Source of the DNA: Beroe forskalii
Lineage: Eukaryota > Ctenophora > Nuda > Beroida > Beroidae
Assembly: GCA_011033025.1 (NCBI GenBank)
Contig: WFMF01000007.1
Span: forward strand, 62,001 to 126,000
DNA length: 64,000 nucleotides
Direction: 5' to 3'
Shown here: positions 23,089-35,922 of the stretch, in pieces
How positions within the stretch are numbered: position 1 is the first letter of the stretch
Layout of the letters: each line of letters opens with the position of its first letter
The notes under the pieces: generated by a model
Told to the model about the DNA's origin: nothing
Databases searched by the model: none
The model's input: the letters and a program-made list of their open reading frames with translations, nothing else
Program-made: the position numbers and the translations under genes

Positions 23089-26000
23089 CTTTTTTTTTTT
23101 TTTTTTTTTTTTAAATTTATTTGTTTATTTTTTTAAACCTCAGTGTCCCAAAATCACTATCAGATCTCAGATGGCCACAAACTGACCGCACAGAAGCACA
23201 ACCCCTGTCAGCAACTAAGAGTGCTCTAGCATCAGAGGTTATGCTCCCCGCGGAGCAGCGTGGAATGGCCAGGAGCCACCCATCTCAAAAGTGGTGATTT
23301 TTGAATAGGACAAAGAGTATTCCACGCTACCACCACACTCGAGGCCCGGGCTGGGGCCATGTCATCAAGACTAAGTCTAGTTAACACGGTGTTAGCGGCA
23401 CTGCAAGAACAGAGGTGGGCAACCTGCATGGAGATATTCTTGCAACATAAAATATAAGAGAACTCACCCAGAAAAATGGAATCAAAAAGAAAATGAATAA
23501 TGAATTAATGTAATTGGTGAATATGAAGTGGAAAAAAAACGAAAAGAAAAGCTGAAAAGGACAAATATGATAGCTCTATGACCGGCTCAACAGAGTAAAT
23601 AGTACAATATAACTTAAGGAATAGAAGCTGACAAGAAGAATAATAAAGGCACTTGCAGGGCCTGGCCAAGCAAATCAGGATATCATCCCTGCCTCTTCTA
23701 AGGCGGTTCTAACTGCTAGCCTGTCTCCCCGCACCACAAGTCTTACCCAATTTTTTGAAATTTATCCAGTCTAAGGGCTTTTGATATTGAAACTGCTTAC
23801 TAATATACCATTTTGACACCATGTTGATGTAGTTAATAGTGGAGTTATCGTGATTATAAGTTATAAAGAAGTAATTATTCCGATCACGATAGTTGTTGTC
23901 TAATTTCATTGTTATAAAAGTGTTCAGCCTGGACTTAAAGGAGAGAGTATGTGGGCACTGGAGGAAGATATGATCCAGTGTCTCAAGGTTTATTTGACAC
24001 TGACAGCAGCGCGGACTCACTTTGTCTATATTCATCTTAAACCTCATGTATCTACTTGTCGATATTCTCATAAGGAGCTTATATTGGAATTGTATAAGTT
24101 TATAGTTGATAGTTGTTTGATAGGAAAAGGAAATAAATACTTTACACCAATCTATGTCGGACTTATCAAGGGTTTTACACCAGTCTTTGAGTGGAGTGAG
24201 ACAATCTGGATTGTGACTAATGGTGATAAGCTCCCTAAAATATTGTCCCTTTAAAGGGCCTTCACGCACCCTGTTTGTTATCATAGATAGATTCTGTCTC
24301 CATGTTCAACACTCCTGGTGTATTATGTATCCTAAAGAACTCTTTAATCGCCCACTTTATCATGGTGTACTCGCTCTCAGAGATACTATCAGGTGGTACA
24401 TTCCACTTAGCGCAGAGTTCGCTGAGTGACAAGAGAGTAGGAGGGTTTTGGAGTTTTAAGAATTGTGAAAGATAGAGATCCCCGCTGCCGATAAGCGTAT
24501 CATTCCATAGAGGCTTTTTCCACGCCCCAGTGATCACCTTACTACCCCAAACACAGTGATCAATCCCACTGCCAGATTTACTCGCAGTTTTATTTTTCAA
24601 CTCACAAACACAATTCAACATATCAATTAAAAAATTTTCCTGTAGGCTTCGCTATATAATTTTCAATAGAAATTAATGGATAGTTAGGGTAACGAAGCTG
24701 GTTGACTATGAGATCCTTCCATAGATGGCTAAAGGAGTTATCAAAAATTTTACCAATTACGGATAATTTAAGACTAAGGATGAAGTCATCAATGTTGAAC
24801 AGTCCTAGACCCCCTCCTGACGTGACCGAGTCACCACATCTCTCTAATTTTGTCCCTTTTACTACCCCATAGGAAGTTAAAGATAATGGTATTCAGCTTA
24901 TTTATGATCGTTGGATGGGGTCTAGGTAATGGAACTATGACATAAACAATTTGAGACAGAATAAGTGACTTGATAATTGTGACTTTCCCAAAGAAGGTTA
25001 GATCTCTCTTACTCCATATCTCAGCCCAGGACTTCGCCTTTCGAGTTTACCGGTGTAGTTAAATTCTACAATTTCCTCCACAGAACTCTTGTTACTAAAG
25101 GTAATACCCAGAGCCGTGAAGGAGCTCTTGAGAAACTCATCTCCAAACTTCGCCTTTAAATCCCTTAAAAGGTTTAAGTTATACTATGACTTGCCCAATG
25201 GGACGCAACACGTCTTTCCTACATTGGGGTTACAACCCGAGTGGAGCCCGAAGCTCTTTAGTTCTCGAATAACTGCATCAACTGTATGGAAATTTGCTTG
25301 GAGAAATATATCAGTGTCGTCTGCGAACAGGCTTAAGAGAATATCCACCCCATCAATCTTAATACCGTTGACATCTTGACATAATCGGAGTTTATTAGAG
25401 ACGACTTGGGCTACTAAAAGAAACAGGAGGGGTGAGAGGGGCTTCCCTGATGAAGTCCTCTCAAAAGATAAATTGGACTACTTAGATGCCCATTGACATT
25501 TGCATAAGACATACACCCGTGGAACGCAACTTTTATTAGTTTAATAAGATACTCACCAATTCCCATTGCCTCCAGTACTTTAAATAGAAAACCGTGCTCA
25601 ATCGAGTCGAAGGCCTTTTCGAAGTCGACTTGAAGCAGCAGCCCTTCATCATTGGGATGTTGATTGAAGTGCTCTAGGACTAAGCTCATCAGGATGAGAT
25701 TGTCTGATGCGCTTTTCCCAGCTTGGAACCCTGCTTGAGCTTTATCAATGAGGTGTGGGATAGTTTTGATCAGCCTGTTCTTAATAACATGAGTAAAGAT
25801 CCATAATCTACGTTTAGTAGCGTAATAGGTCTCCAGTTCTTAATAAAACATAGTTCAGGAGGAGATTTGGGTTTGGGTAAAAGAGTTAGAATACCAATAC
25901 GTTGCGAGGGCGTCATTGTCCCCCTGGAAATCGACTCAGTAAATGAGTTATAAACAATTTCTCTAATTTCGGGCCAAAATTCTTTATAAAATTCCGCTGA

Positions 26001-27480
26001 GAGTCCATCCCAGCCGGGGGATTTATTACATTTAAGTTTACTTGTAACGTGATCCAACTCGGTAATAGTAATATCTTCATTAATATCGTCTGAAATAGAA
26101 GGATCCAGAACTCTTAAGTTGCTACTATGAATGTAATCATTGATCCCTGCAGTGCTGGGGTTAGTGGAGGAGTAGAGCTTCTGGTAAAAAGATACCACAT
26201 GATTGGATATCTCCTGCTGATCGAACAGGACATCCCTGTCAGGAGTGATCAACTTGTTAATAGTTTTCTTCTTACCATGGAATTTCTCCAGCCCAAAGAA
26301 ATACTTCGTTGATCTCTCACCCTCCTCCATCCACTGCACCCGGGATCTCCCTATAATACCCTGAACATCCTGGTTAATGATAGAGTTGAGCTCAATCTCA
26401 AGGTCAAATAATTTCTTACGCAAGTTATCGTCTGTAATGAAATCTGGAGTATCCTTAATAACACCGATCTCCTGTTCAATACAGACCCTCCTGGAACCAC
26501 GATTTTTCTTCATATTGCTACCATATCTTATAGCATAATCCTTCACCCTGAATTTAATGGTGTCCCAGAGACCAGAGTAAGAATCATAACTAGAGTTAGA
26601 GATGTCATTTATGAGATTTCTTACACCCTCCTTGAAATCCTCATGCTGTAGTAAAGAGTTATTCAGCTTCCAGTACCCCCTACCATGGCGGATAGTAGAC
26701 CCCTGGATATTCAGAGAGATGTAGCTATGGTCTGAACTATAGCCATGGCTGATGTCAGAGGTACACACAGGGAAATTAATCAGATTATCGTCCTCAAGGA
26801 AGAAGTCAAGACGTGTAGATGTCTTGTACTGCTTATTGAAGTGTGTATACACACGATCATCACCTCTAGTCAATCTGAAAACATCGCTAAACCCATAATC
26901 ATTTATCATATCATTAAGAAATTTCTGTGACCTGTGACTGGCGTGACTGGATGCACCTCCCATCTTGTCAAGAGAATTATTTAACACGGCATTCCAGTCA
27001 CCTGCCAGAATCACGTAGTCATTCCTTGAGCGACCAAGGGTTTCTAGGAACACATCTTTAAGGAATTCTACATCGTCATTGTTTGGGCTGTAAACATTCA
27101 CTAGACAATAATTTATTGAGTCATCTTCTATTTCCAACAAGGTAGCTCTTCCTACGACAATATCAATTTTCTTATGAACTTTGACCTTAATTTTATTTTT
27201 TATCAGTACTATAACCCCGGTGGAGTTGGAAGCTCCATGGTTGAAAAGGACCTCACCTCCCCAGTCCCTCCTCCACGCCGACTCAGAACTAGGCGTGGAG
27301 TGGGTCTCCTGTAAGAAGATAACCTCCTCGGGCTTTGACTTAAGCCAAGTTAATACCGATCTTCTTTTAGATGGACATCCTAGCCCATTGCAGTTAAAAG
27401 AACCTATTTTCAAGCCCGGACACGCCCCTGTGTCTGTGTTACTCCCCCCGTCCATTGTACAGCTTTTTGTTATAATCGTT
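23089..27480 (-). mobile_element. LINE retrotransposon, L1-like, decayed
   Basis: On the minus strand, frame 25770-27455 carries an endonuclease/exonuclease/phosphatase domain (LKIGSFNCNGLG, FLQETHS, LAGDWNAV, SSDHSYISL) and runs into the reverse transcriptase (NWRPITLLNVDY). Frame 25414-25689 continues the RT (VDFEKAFDSIEH, GLHQGSP). FADDTDIFLQ follows in another frame near 25310-25340. Frames 24262-24621 and 23709-24284 give the C-terminal part with a CCHC-like motif (CCQCQINLETLDHIFLQC). A 24-base poly-T at 23089-23112 marks the 3' poly-A tail. The second open reading frame is split over at least four frames, so the copy is inactive. No clear ORF1 is seen. Confidence 0.88.
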
Positions 27481-29800
27481 GGCCGGATTTAAAGTAGAGC
27501 AGAGATTCAATATGTCCACAAAACAAAAAAGGGAAACTAGGCACTCAACAAACAAAAAACAAAACCTAGAAAATAAAGGAGCTGAAAAAAGTGCGTAAGA
27601 GAGGAAAGCCAGTGTGAGAGAAAAAAGGACATAAAATTGTAGATAGCCGAAAAATCATGCATATAATCCAGGGATAATATCCCAGTAGAAATAGTATAAA
27701 ATTGTAGAAAATGGTACGTCAAACTCTGCACCATCTACGCACTAATTAATAATTGGTACACACTCAATACTCATCATGTATACCTAACCATCTAAGGTAG
27801 TGATGTAAGAGAGTAGTACAAATACATTAAAAAACACACAAAGGAGATATCCTGTTTTTTTTGTTTTCTCCTTTTTCTTCTTTTCTTTCTTCTTTTTAAA
27901 CTTTTTTCCCTTTTTTCTTTTTTTCTTTTTTTCTTTCTTTTTTTTTTTTTATTTTTTCCTTTTTTTCCTTTTTTTTCATTTTCATTTTGGGGTGGCCGAC
28001 ATATTTTTTGTTTTTTTGTTTTTTTGTTTTTGTTTTTTCAAAATCACATTTACCTTAACAAAAAAAAAAAAAAAAACAAAAACAAAAAAAACAAAAAAAA
28101 ACGAAAATACAAAAAATACAAAACAAAAAAAAACAAAAAACAAAAAACAAAAAAACAAAAAAAAATACAAAAAACAAAAAACAAAAAATACAAAACATAA
28201 AAACAAAAAAACAAAAAAACATAAAAAACATAAAAACAAAAAACAAAAAAAACAAAAACAAAAAAAAAACAAAAACATGAAATACAAAATACAAAATTAC
28301 AAAATAGATTAAAAACAAATAAAAGAGTAAAATATAATACTATTGATACATCAAGTTATTAAGGTTGGCGTAGTAACCTTCTGCTGAATTGAGTGTGGAA
28401 ATCCATTTTCACATTCATTTTGTCAGTTCGAGCCCACATAACCAAACCTTATTCTAACTCGGAACAAACAACATTGGTCACGTATTTCTTATCAATTCCT
28501 TCAACTCATCGACGTGAACTCAACGGCTGAAATACAGAAACTGACATCAAGTTTACGTGTTTCTATCGCATCTGAACTTGTTTCAAGGTAATCAAGTCGA
28601 ATGACCTATGCAAATATAAATTTCTTGAAATCCCCCTAATTTCTAGAAAAACATCCACGTGAACTTACGTGCTTCACAATTTCATCGTAGATTTCTAATT
28701 CCTATTTATTGAGGCATTGAGAAACCATTATCAACTTCGTCATTGTATCACCGAATAGGGCTACATTCTAAAGTTTCGGTCTTAAACGTAATTTCAAGCA
28801 TTTGGCAGTTACATTTTTAGAAGCCTCCTGCGACAAAATTTTCGACCGATCTTAAATTGAGAACTCCTCTATTGCTAAATCTCTAGGTCTAAAGCAATGT
28901 GTATCAAGTAAAACACAATCTGGCGAAAACTCTCTGAGTTACAGATGTTCAGAGTAGGGAAAATAGCGTTCTATCCTAAAATACTTTATTAAGAGTGGTT
29001 TCACTTGATTTTGAAGACGACACCACAGCAGCAAAATGGGCACAAACCAAATTCCCTTTCATATTTTTGTATTTTTTGGTTTTCATGTTTTTGGTTTTAT
29101 GTTTTTGTTTTTGTATTTTTTGTTTTTATTGTAGTTTTGTTTTTATTGTTTTTTGTTTTTATGTTTTTTGTAACTTGTTTTTTTTGTTTTTTTGTTTTTG
29201 TTTTTATGTTTTGTATTTTTGTATTTTTTGTATTTTTTGTTTTTGTTTTTGTTTTGTTTTTCAGAAAACAACATTTACCTTAACAAAAAAAACAAAAAAA
29301 ACAAAAAATAGGTCGACCCCCCCCATTTTTTTAATCCTTTTTTAGGTGTTTTTTTTCCTTGATGCTCACGGGCTGGGGCCATGAGCTACTCTGTCTCACA
29401 CCCTCTTGGCAGCTGAGGCTAAGTAAGACCCTAAGACAGTCTCTCACCGTAGCATGGCGTTTCTAAATGAGAGGAGATCCTCCAGTGTCGACAAACTGAG
29501 AACTGTTAGCTACGCTCCCTTATAGTTATGCCGTATACACAGGCTATGCAGCAGTGATTTTTATACTCAGTGAACCACTGTATAACGCAGTGTCTAACTC
29601 CCAGACGCGACAGTGAGACACCAACAGAAACACATTGGACTTACACTGCAAGTTAACTGGAAGAAAAGTAACCCTCCTATTTGTATGTAAGGATAGTAAT
29701 GATCCTAAATGTAATGGAAGTCATGTTCCTGTACACTGGCAGTAAGTTCACATGAACCACTGTATGGCGTAATGCATAAAAAATAATAATAATTAATTTA
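27481..29800. other. Simple-sequence-rich region 5' of the LINE
   Basis: Long T/G and A/C homopolymer-like tracts occupy about 27840-28310 and 29060-29320. CATTTACCTTAACAAAAA occurs at both (about 28047 and 29271). GGTGGCCGACATATTTTTTG at about 27989 is mirrored by an inverted TAGGTCGACC at about 29309. It may be the LINE 5' region, a separate inverted-repeat element, or expanded simple sequence. Apparent ORFs rich in Phe or Lys are not genes. Confidence 0.45.
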
Positions 29801-29808
29801 TACATTAA

Positions 29809-30218
29809 TTAATGTATTTCGTTTCATGTTTTGTTTAGATTTAATGATTTTTGTGATAATGCTTGTATTTCTGTCTTAGAGAAGATCAACTTTAAAAATG
29901 TGGGTTCATAACTCGAAAAATCGAAAAAATAAATCTTTATTTGCCTAAGAAAACTCCGTTGGGAAATAGCATGATGACTAAAATAGTGAAGTGGTGTCAG
30001 TAGGTTTGCCAACTGTCAAAAGTCAAAGTAAGAGATCATATTGATGTTATCAGAGCAAAATCATGGCGGTAAACCACCTGCAACCTATGAAAGCATAGAG
30101 ACTAGAGAGTTGAGAGCAGATGGGTAGGTTAAATAGCGCTTAAATAGGATTAACTAAGAAACATTGGAAGAAATCCAAGCTATTACCTATGAGGGTATTT
30201 CTATTACGCAACAATTTT
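29809..30218 (+). repeat. Copy B of the dispersed block
   Basis: The counterpart of 22377-22745, in the same orientation. It continues through GTATTTCTATTACGCAACAA and is then interrupted by the CCCTCCCC element. It resumes at about 31196 with AAATGCTGTGCTG, which lies uninterrupted in copy A. Confidence 0.8.
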
Positions 30219-31195
30219 TTCCCTCCCCATTGGCGTTTTTGTGAATACAAAAAGGCAAATGAGAGGGTTGGCAGAGATCGTGGTTTTGGAAGGTGAGAAA
30301 TAGGATATGTGTATATCAGGTCCAGGTTTGCAATACAACTACTGTAATTTCTGGAAAGTGCCCGGATTGCTCCTTTATAATATCAGTCGCGAAAATGTCC
30401 CTCCGTCCGTCCCTCCGTCCGTCCCTCCGTCCCCAAATCACATAAATCTTCAAAATAACGAATTTCTTGATTCATGGAGCGGTCGGTTGTCAAAAGTATA
30501 AATCTTATAGGTTGATCCGTGCCGCATGCTCGAACTCCTAAACTATGACCAAGTTCTAAATTTAATTAGGCTGTTGAAGAATTCGTGTCTTAAAAAGTTA
30601 AAATCTTAGGTGTGAGTTGGGCTGTGGATTGGAGGAAAAGGCTTCGGTTTTGTACTAGGTTAAGTACCAAACTGCACAACTATTTTTTTTAGACTTTCTG
30701 CTGGATTCGACTAAGTCTGAGAAATACTTTTCGCTGTGAAAGACGAATATTGCTTTTTGGAACAAGAGACAGCACTGAAACAGAAAACAAAAGCACGACA
30801 TTTGAAAATCAGATAAAAAGTGATATCAACTTAGTATAAACATTCAAGAAATATATCGCGTGAATAAACGGTGACACAATTTGATGCGAAACGTAAACCA
30901 ATTCAACAAAATGGCGCAAAATCTACAACGAATTGAGTACAACAACGAACGCGCGCGCAAGAATTTTAGAAGAAATGGCATGTGCCAATTCGTGTCCTCG
31001 GTGGTTGCGCGCAGCACGCGCATCGGAACAATATTTATACTCGTATTACTCAATAACGACTGCGTTTTGTTTTATCTTATTATGATGCTAAGGTTACATC
31101 AAGCACCGCAGGGGAGGGAAATTAAGCGCCTGCATACGGCCTACGGGAACAACAATAATTGTGTCGGCGCAGGCGCAATTCTTGTTAAATGCTGT
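30219..31195 (+). mobile_element. Copy 2 of the CCCTCCCC-headed repeat family
   Basis: Begins TTCCCTCCCCATTGGCG and ends GGCGCAGGCGCAATTCTTGT. It sits inside the repeat block whose empty version is at about 22689-22705. Comparing filled and empty sites shows little or no target-site duplication. With the subterminal hairpin, that recalls Helitron-type insertion, but the CTRR 3' end typical of Helitrons is not present, so the class is open. Short CCGTCCCTCC repeats occur near 30400-30432. Confidence 0.65.
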
Positions 31196-31237
31196 GCTGT
31201 ATTTTTTTGAAAATTTGACGTTTTCTAAATACTCTTA

Positions 31238-31653
31238 CCTTATTGGCCTTTATTTAGCCGGCCTTTTTTTAACCGGCCTTTTTTTAACCGGCCCTATGGA
31301 CAAAAATTGGATCAATTTTGAACCGTTTTAACCGGCCCCTTGACAAAAATTTTTCTGGTGGTTGCCAGATCAAGGATTTTATGCTCTGAAATGACCACTA
31401 AAAGCCCTTTATATTCAATAAGACCCAAATCCCGGTCTAATATTATGTTTCAGGTCTTTAACGTGTTATGTAATGACGCTCAAGTGAATTTCACACTATA
31501 TAAGCCAAGCCATAAAAGTTTCATTTGACCTCAATTAATTGGCCTTTAATTTGACCGGCCCCACTTTAACCGGCCTTTTTTTAACCGGCCCTTTGGACAA
31601 AAATTTGAAAGTCTTTTTGTCCTTAAGGGCCGGTTAAATAAAGACCAATTAGG
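31238..31653. mobile_element. TA-flanked MITE, copy 2, complete (416 bp)
   Basis: Terminal inverted repeats are CCTTATTGGCCTTTATTTAG at left and, read inwards, CCTAATTGGTCTTTATTTAA at right. Both are followed by CCGGCC. A TA dinucleotide flanks each end. There is no coding capacity. The TA duplication suggests mobilisation by a Tc1/mariner-type transposase. Confidence 0.8.
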
Positions 31654-31659
31654 TATAAA

Positions 31660-32742
31660 TATTGTTAATTGTACTCCGATATTATTATGATCCATGCATT
31701 AATCAGTCGGACTCCTTATTCACACTTTATTTTAAATAGACATTTTCTTTAGAATTATTACTTCGATAGTTCTTTTAAAATTTTAGATTCTATCGTATGT
31801 GTTGGAATTTTCGAATGCTTTCAAGCTTCATCAAGCAGTTATCAATAGTTCGTACTATCAGAAATTGTATTCTTATGTTGGCTGTGAGTTGCTAAACAAT
31901 TGTTTCCGATGTCCATGGCCTCGATCAGTCTAACATTTAAAGATTGAAGATTGTGACAACCCAGAAATTCAAATATTCGTGGTTTTGAACTTGTAAAATT
32001 GAAACAAATCCGGAAGGATGTGTCTGGTGACTCCAGCTGCAAAGCGACTGGAGTCAGCGGACGGAGGGAAGTGGTACAATTCTTGTTATGCGAGGAAACA
32101 TGCCATGAATTTCCGAATTTGGTCCCGGAAATTAGGGACCCAGCCATCCAGATCATCAAGCAACACTCTCCTGCTTTTCTCAGGATTGAGGATCACTCTG
32201 CTTGCTTCTGAACCAAGAATGTGTGAATCATTGTCCTATCTTCGACCATGGCTATAAATAGGAGATAAGCAATCGCATATTAGCATATTATACTAAGCTT
32301 CTAAGAAATCGCATATGGTATTCCCGTATTTCATGCAAATTATGAATACATGAATATTGGAGTAAAACAATTTCATTCCATTTTTTCTTCCTGTTATTGT
32401 TTCTCCACATTTTTCAAACATATTTAATGCATTTATGCGGTTGGCTAATGCATGGCCTGGCTGAATGTAGTGAGAGTCCTTGCTTTACCTGTACAGCGTG
32501 TTAAACGAATCAAACAAGGAACTGAAACTGTAGGATTCCGTACAGGATTTGCTCTACACCTTCTTGTTGATTGTGGCAACATATGATTCACCTCTTGCTT
32601 TAATATTCGGTTTAATTCGTGATCATATTTATTATTGCTTTTGAATTATAAATTGATAGAAATTGTCCTAGTATCTTGATGAAATACACGCTTTCTAGTT
32701 CCTGTATTACTAACACTACAACAGTATAACGTAAGCAGGAGC
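31660..32742. other. Upstream region of the SLC22-like gene
   Basis: No convincing coding exon is visible. Small open frames near 31842-32257 lack splice context or recognisable domains. The promoter of the transporter gene should lie here, but I could not identify a defined element. Confidence 0.35.
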
Positions 32743-34587
32743 ATGGACCAAAAACCTCCGCAAGAACTCAGCATGGATGATTTCTTGAAGAAGATTGGGG
32801 AGTTCGGTCGTTTCCAGAAACTTCTGGTCGGAATCCTCAGCATTCCAGCGAACATCGTCGCTTTCCCCTTCCTAATCATCTACTTCACCAACTTGGAGCC
32901 TGGTTGGAAGTGCGTGGAGGGGAGTAGAGAGTGTGGAATGAACGGAACGTTTAACAGTTCCGATGTGAGGCGGTGTGAGATGTCTCGAGATGAGTGGCAG
33001 TTCACTGAGCCGGACTCCTTTAGTCTCGTCACGCAGTACAGCCTGGTGTGCGGACGAGAGTGGCTGACACACCTCTCCAGTAGCATGTTCTTCTTGGGAG
33101 TGGCAGCAGGTAAGCTTCTTCTTCTTCTCTTCTTCTTCTCTTCTACTACTTCTTCTTCTCTTCTTCTCTTATACTTCTTCTCCTAATAAGTTACTAAACA
33201 GGTCAGAGAATCTTGCTTTGTCCTGGGACTTATAATCACTAATGCAATTCAATGGTTATTGGTTAATATAGCTCTAGTGTAGCGATGCACTAGCAGTGAA
33301 CTAGTGTAGTAATCCAGCAGTGTTCAGTCAGCACTATGACAGCATGACCATGTCAGCACTATTTCAGGGACCACTACATTTGGCTACGTTGCTGATAACT
33401 ACGGTAGGAAGTTCCCTATCTTCGGGAGTGTTGCAGTTCTAATAGCGGTCATGAGCGCTGCCCCCTTCCTCCCTTCCATAGAACCTTTCATAGCCTGCCG
33501 CTTCGTCATGGGCTTCACAGCAGTGACTGACACCCAGAGCTTTGTGATAGTGAACGAGTACGTGGGGTCCCAGCACCGGCCCATCATAGGCAACCTGCTC
33601 TGGGTGATCTGGGCAGTGGTGGAGTGCACGCTGGCCCTCAAGGCCTACTTCGTGAGGGACTGGAAGCTTCTCTACGTGCTCTGCTCGGCCCCCTACGCCG
33701 TGGTCCTCCTGGGCTGGTGGTTCGTGCCGGAGTCAGCGCGGTGGCTCAGCGTCAACGGACGCAAGGAGGAGGCTATGGAAAACCTGCGAAAAGTTGCTAG
33801 GTTTAACAAGACAGAGATGCCGGAAAACTGCTTCCTGAAATGCCCCACGAAAGAAGCGATGTGTCATGAGGTGGCAGGCAGAGTTACATTCCTTGATCTT
33901 TTCACCTCGGGAAGAACTCTGGCATTACGGACTATCATCCAGATTTTAGTTTGGATTTCTGTCGGCCTGCTTTATTACGGGATAACCATAGCAATGGCTG
34001 ATTTGGGAGGGGATATCTATACCAACTTCGTTTTCTCATCCCTGGTTGAGATTCCAGCTTATATAATCTGCATGTGGGGAGTGAATGCGTTGGGTCGGAA
34101 AGCAATGACCATATCGAGCATGATGCTGGCTTCCCTAGGATGTATCCTCGTATTCCTGATGCCAATACATGACCCAGTGTGGGGCCCTGTCCGGATCACT
34201 ACTGGCGTCCTCAGCAAGCTCTTTGTCTGCGTCAACTTCTCCTCCATCTACACTTGGAGTCTAGAGCTCTACCCCACACGACTAAGGGCCATAGGCTTTG
34301 GGTTTCTGGTGGTCATGTCTCAGATAGGCGGGGCCGGGTCGCCCTGGGTGGCCAAAGCCCTCATCCCAGTCAGTCCGCCCCTCCCCTTCATAGTGATGGG
34401 CAGTGTGGGCATCCTAACAGCCATGCTCATGTTCCTGCTACCAGAAACCAAGGATTGGGGGACATTAGAAACAGTGGACAACAAGTCATCCAAGACAACT
34501 GCTGGGACTACAGGTAATAAAGATGTCACTGGAGATGGTGTTAGTGCAGATGTTGTCATCTTTAATGAAAATATCGAGGACGTTTAA
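32743..34587 (+). CDS. SLC22-type organic ion transporter, 528 aa
   Basis: Two exons, 32743-33109 and 33368-34587, join in phase to 529 codons including stop, close to the usual SLC22 length of about 550. The N-terminus (MDDFLKKIGEFGRFQ) matches the family pattern. A cysteine-rich extracellular loop with N-glycosylation sequons follows (MNGTFNSSDVRRC). Then come the major-facilitator motif GYVADNYGRKFP, the loop motif PESARWLSVNGR, ELYPTRLRAIG and LPETK. About 12 hydrophobic helices are expected at the plasma membrane. Which organic cation, anion or zwitterion it carries cannot be told. The tail after LPETK is polar. The intron starts with a CTT-rich pyrimidine tract right after the donor. 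Confidence 0.92.
33112..33186. repeat. CTT-rich microsatellite at the transporter intron donor
   Basis: CTTCTTCTTCTTCTCTTC-type sequence begins within a few bases of the 5' splice site GTAAGC and runs for about 70 bp. Confidence 0.8.
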
Positions 34588-34589
34588 GC

Positions 34590-35900
34590 TCAGCAGCAAA
34601 ACTTTCGCCGTGGAACGTTCATTTCATCTTTTGTGGGTTTTTGACTATTGTTACGTAACACGTGTCGTATCCTGTGGAATCCACAGTGGATGAATACATT
34701 CTCTACATCATTTATTTGTATCGCTCGTTTAAAACTGAAAATGGATCCGATAATCTCGAAAATTAAAGGTTTTGGGACTTGTAAACTTAATCTGACCATT
34801 ACGGTCAATTCAAGGTGGTTATTCACGGCTTATGGAGCTTTGTTGCTCATCTGGAAGCTGAGTTAACGCAATGGTATGTGCACACTGCAGTGTGCACTGA
34901 TGCGCCTGAGGGGAATTTGCATAACTTTTTTGTGACTTCAGGGACCCAACGGGAACTGATCCCAAATAAATCAACTTGTTTATGTTATTTTCGATTTTGA
35001 TGCAAAAATCCGCCTGATTATAGTGGATTGTTTCAGCTGCGCAGATGAGGTCTCTTGCCAATTGGCATCAAGTCAGGAAATGCATTCCTCAAAATGAAGT
35101 CTTAAACATGAATTCTTAAATATTAAATTTTGAACTTGTCCAGAGCCGATTGTAAAACCTATCCAAAACCCTTCGCATACCTGTTCAGGACCTGTCGGAA
35201 AAAATTTACTCGGAACCACTTTTAAAAGGCCTTGTAAAGCAGTATACATTGCCTAGATTGTGAAATCAACGGCTTTGTCACCCACACGACCAGACAGATC
35301 ATATTATGAGAAGATACAGACAACAAAAACATACAGAAAACAATAACTAACGTAGATTTTGGATCAACATTTAGTACGAAAATTTAAACCTATCGCAGCT
35401 GTTGTTGCAAATTCTTCATTCGAAGCAAAATATCGTTTTGAGGTAGGTAGGACGAATTCCGGTGGCTCAGTAAGGATGGAGGTATAACAGGAAGTGCAAG
35501 GGGGCGCGCTGGTCACCTCCATTAGCTCGACTCCACCTGAAATTGTGCTGCTCAGTCGAAGCTGTATATATCTGTACGTATACTCTGCACAATTTCAGAT
35601 AGAACAAGCTCAATGGGGGTGCCATCGCAAGGCGGGCCACCCAACTGCCGCAAAATTGGGACAATTTTGAATTTCTATCAAACTTCATGATTAACTTAAA
35701 AAATCAAATTGGGGACAAATTCAAGCTTTGTTGAAAGGCCTCACAGCTACAATCTACTATAATAGGTGACAAAAAGTTACGTTAGGTTTTAATAATTATT
35801 GACTAAGTACGATCAGTTCTACCCGCCCGTGATTTCCCTCAATCTGACGATGGTCGATACAAAGACACAACAGTACAGTGACATATATCCCTCCACTTGA
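34590..35900. other. Spacer between the transporter and the CCP/LRR gene
   Basis: No supported gene. A short inverted repeat (TGAAATTGTGCT near 35539, GCACAATTTCA near 35588) lies within AT-rich sequence. Nothing else stands out. Confidence 0.35.
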
Positions 35901-35922
35901 AAGTGTATTGCAAGACACCCAC

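Noticed and set aside
27982-28318. Phe-rich and Lys-rich ORFs
   Set aside because: Translations of T/G and A/C simple sequence, with no start context or splice support.
35467-35688. Possible SINE or tRNA-derived repeat
   Set aside because: I looked for A-box and B-box motifs and a tRNA fold and could not find a convincing pair. Only a short inverted repeat is visible.
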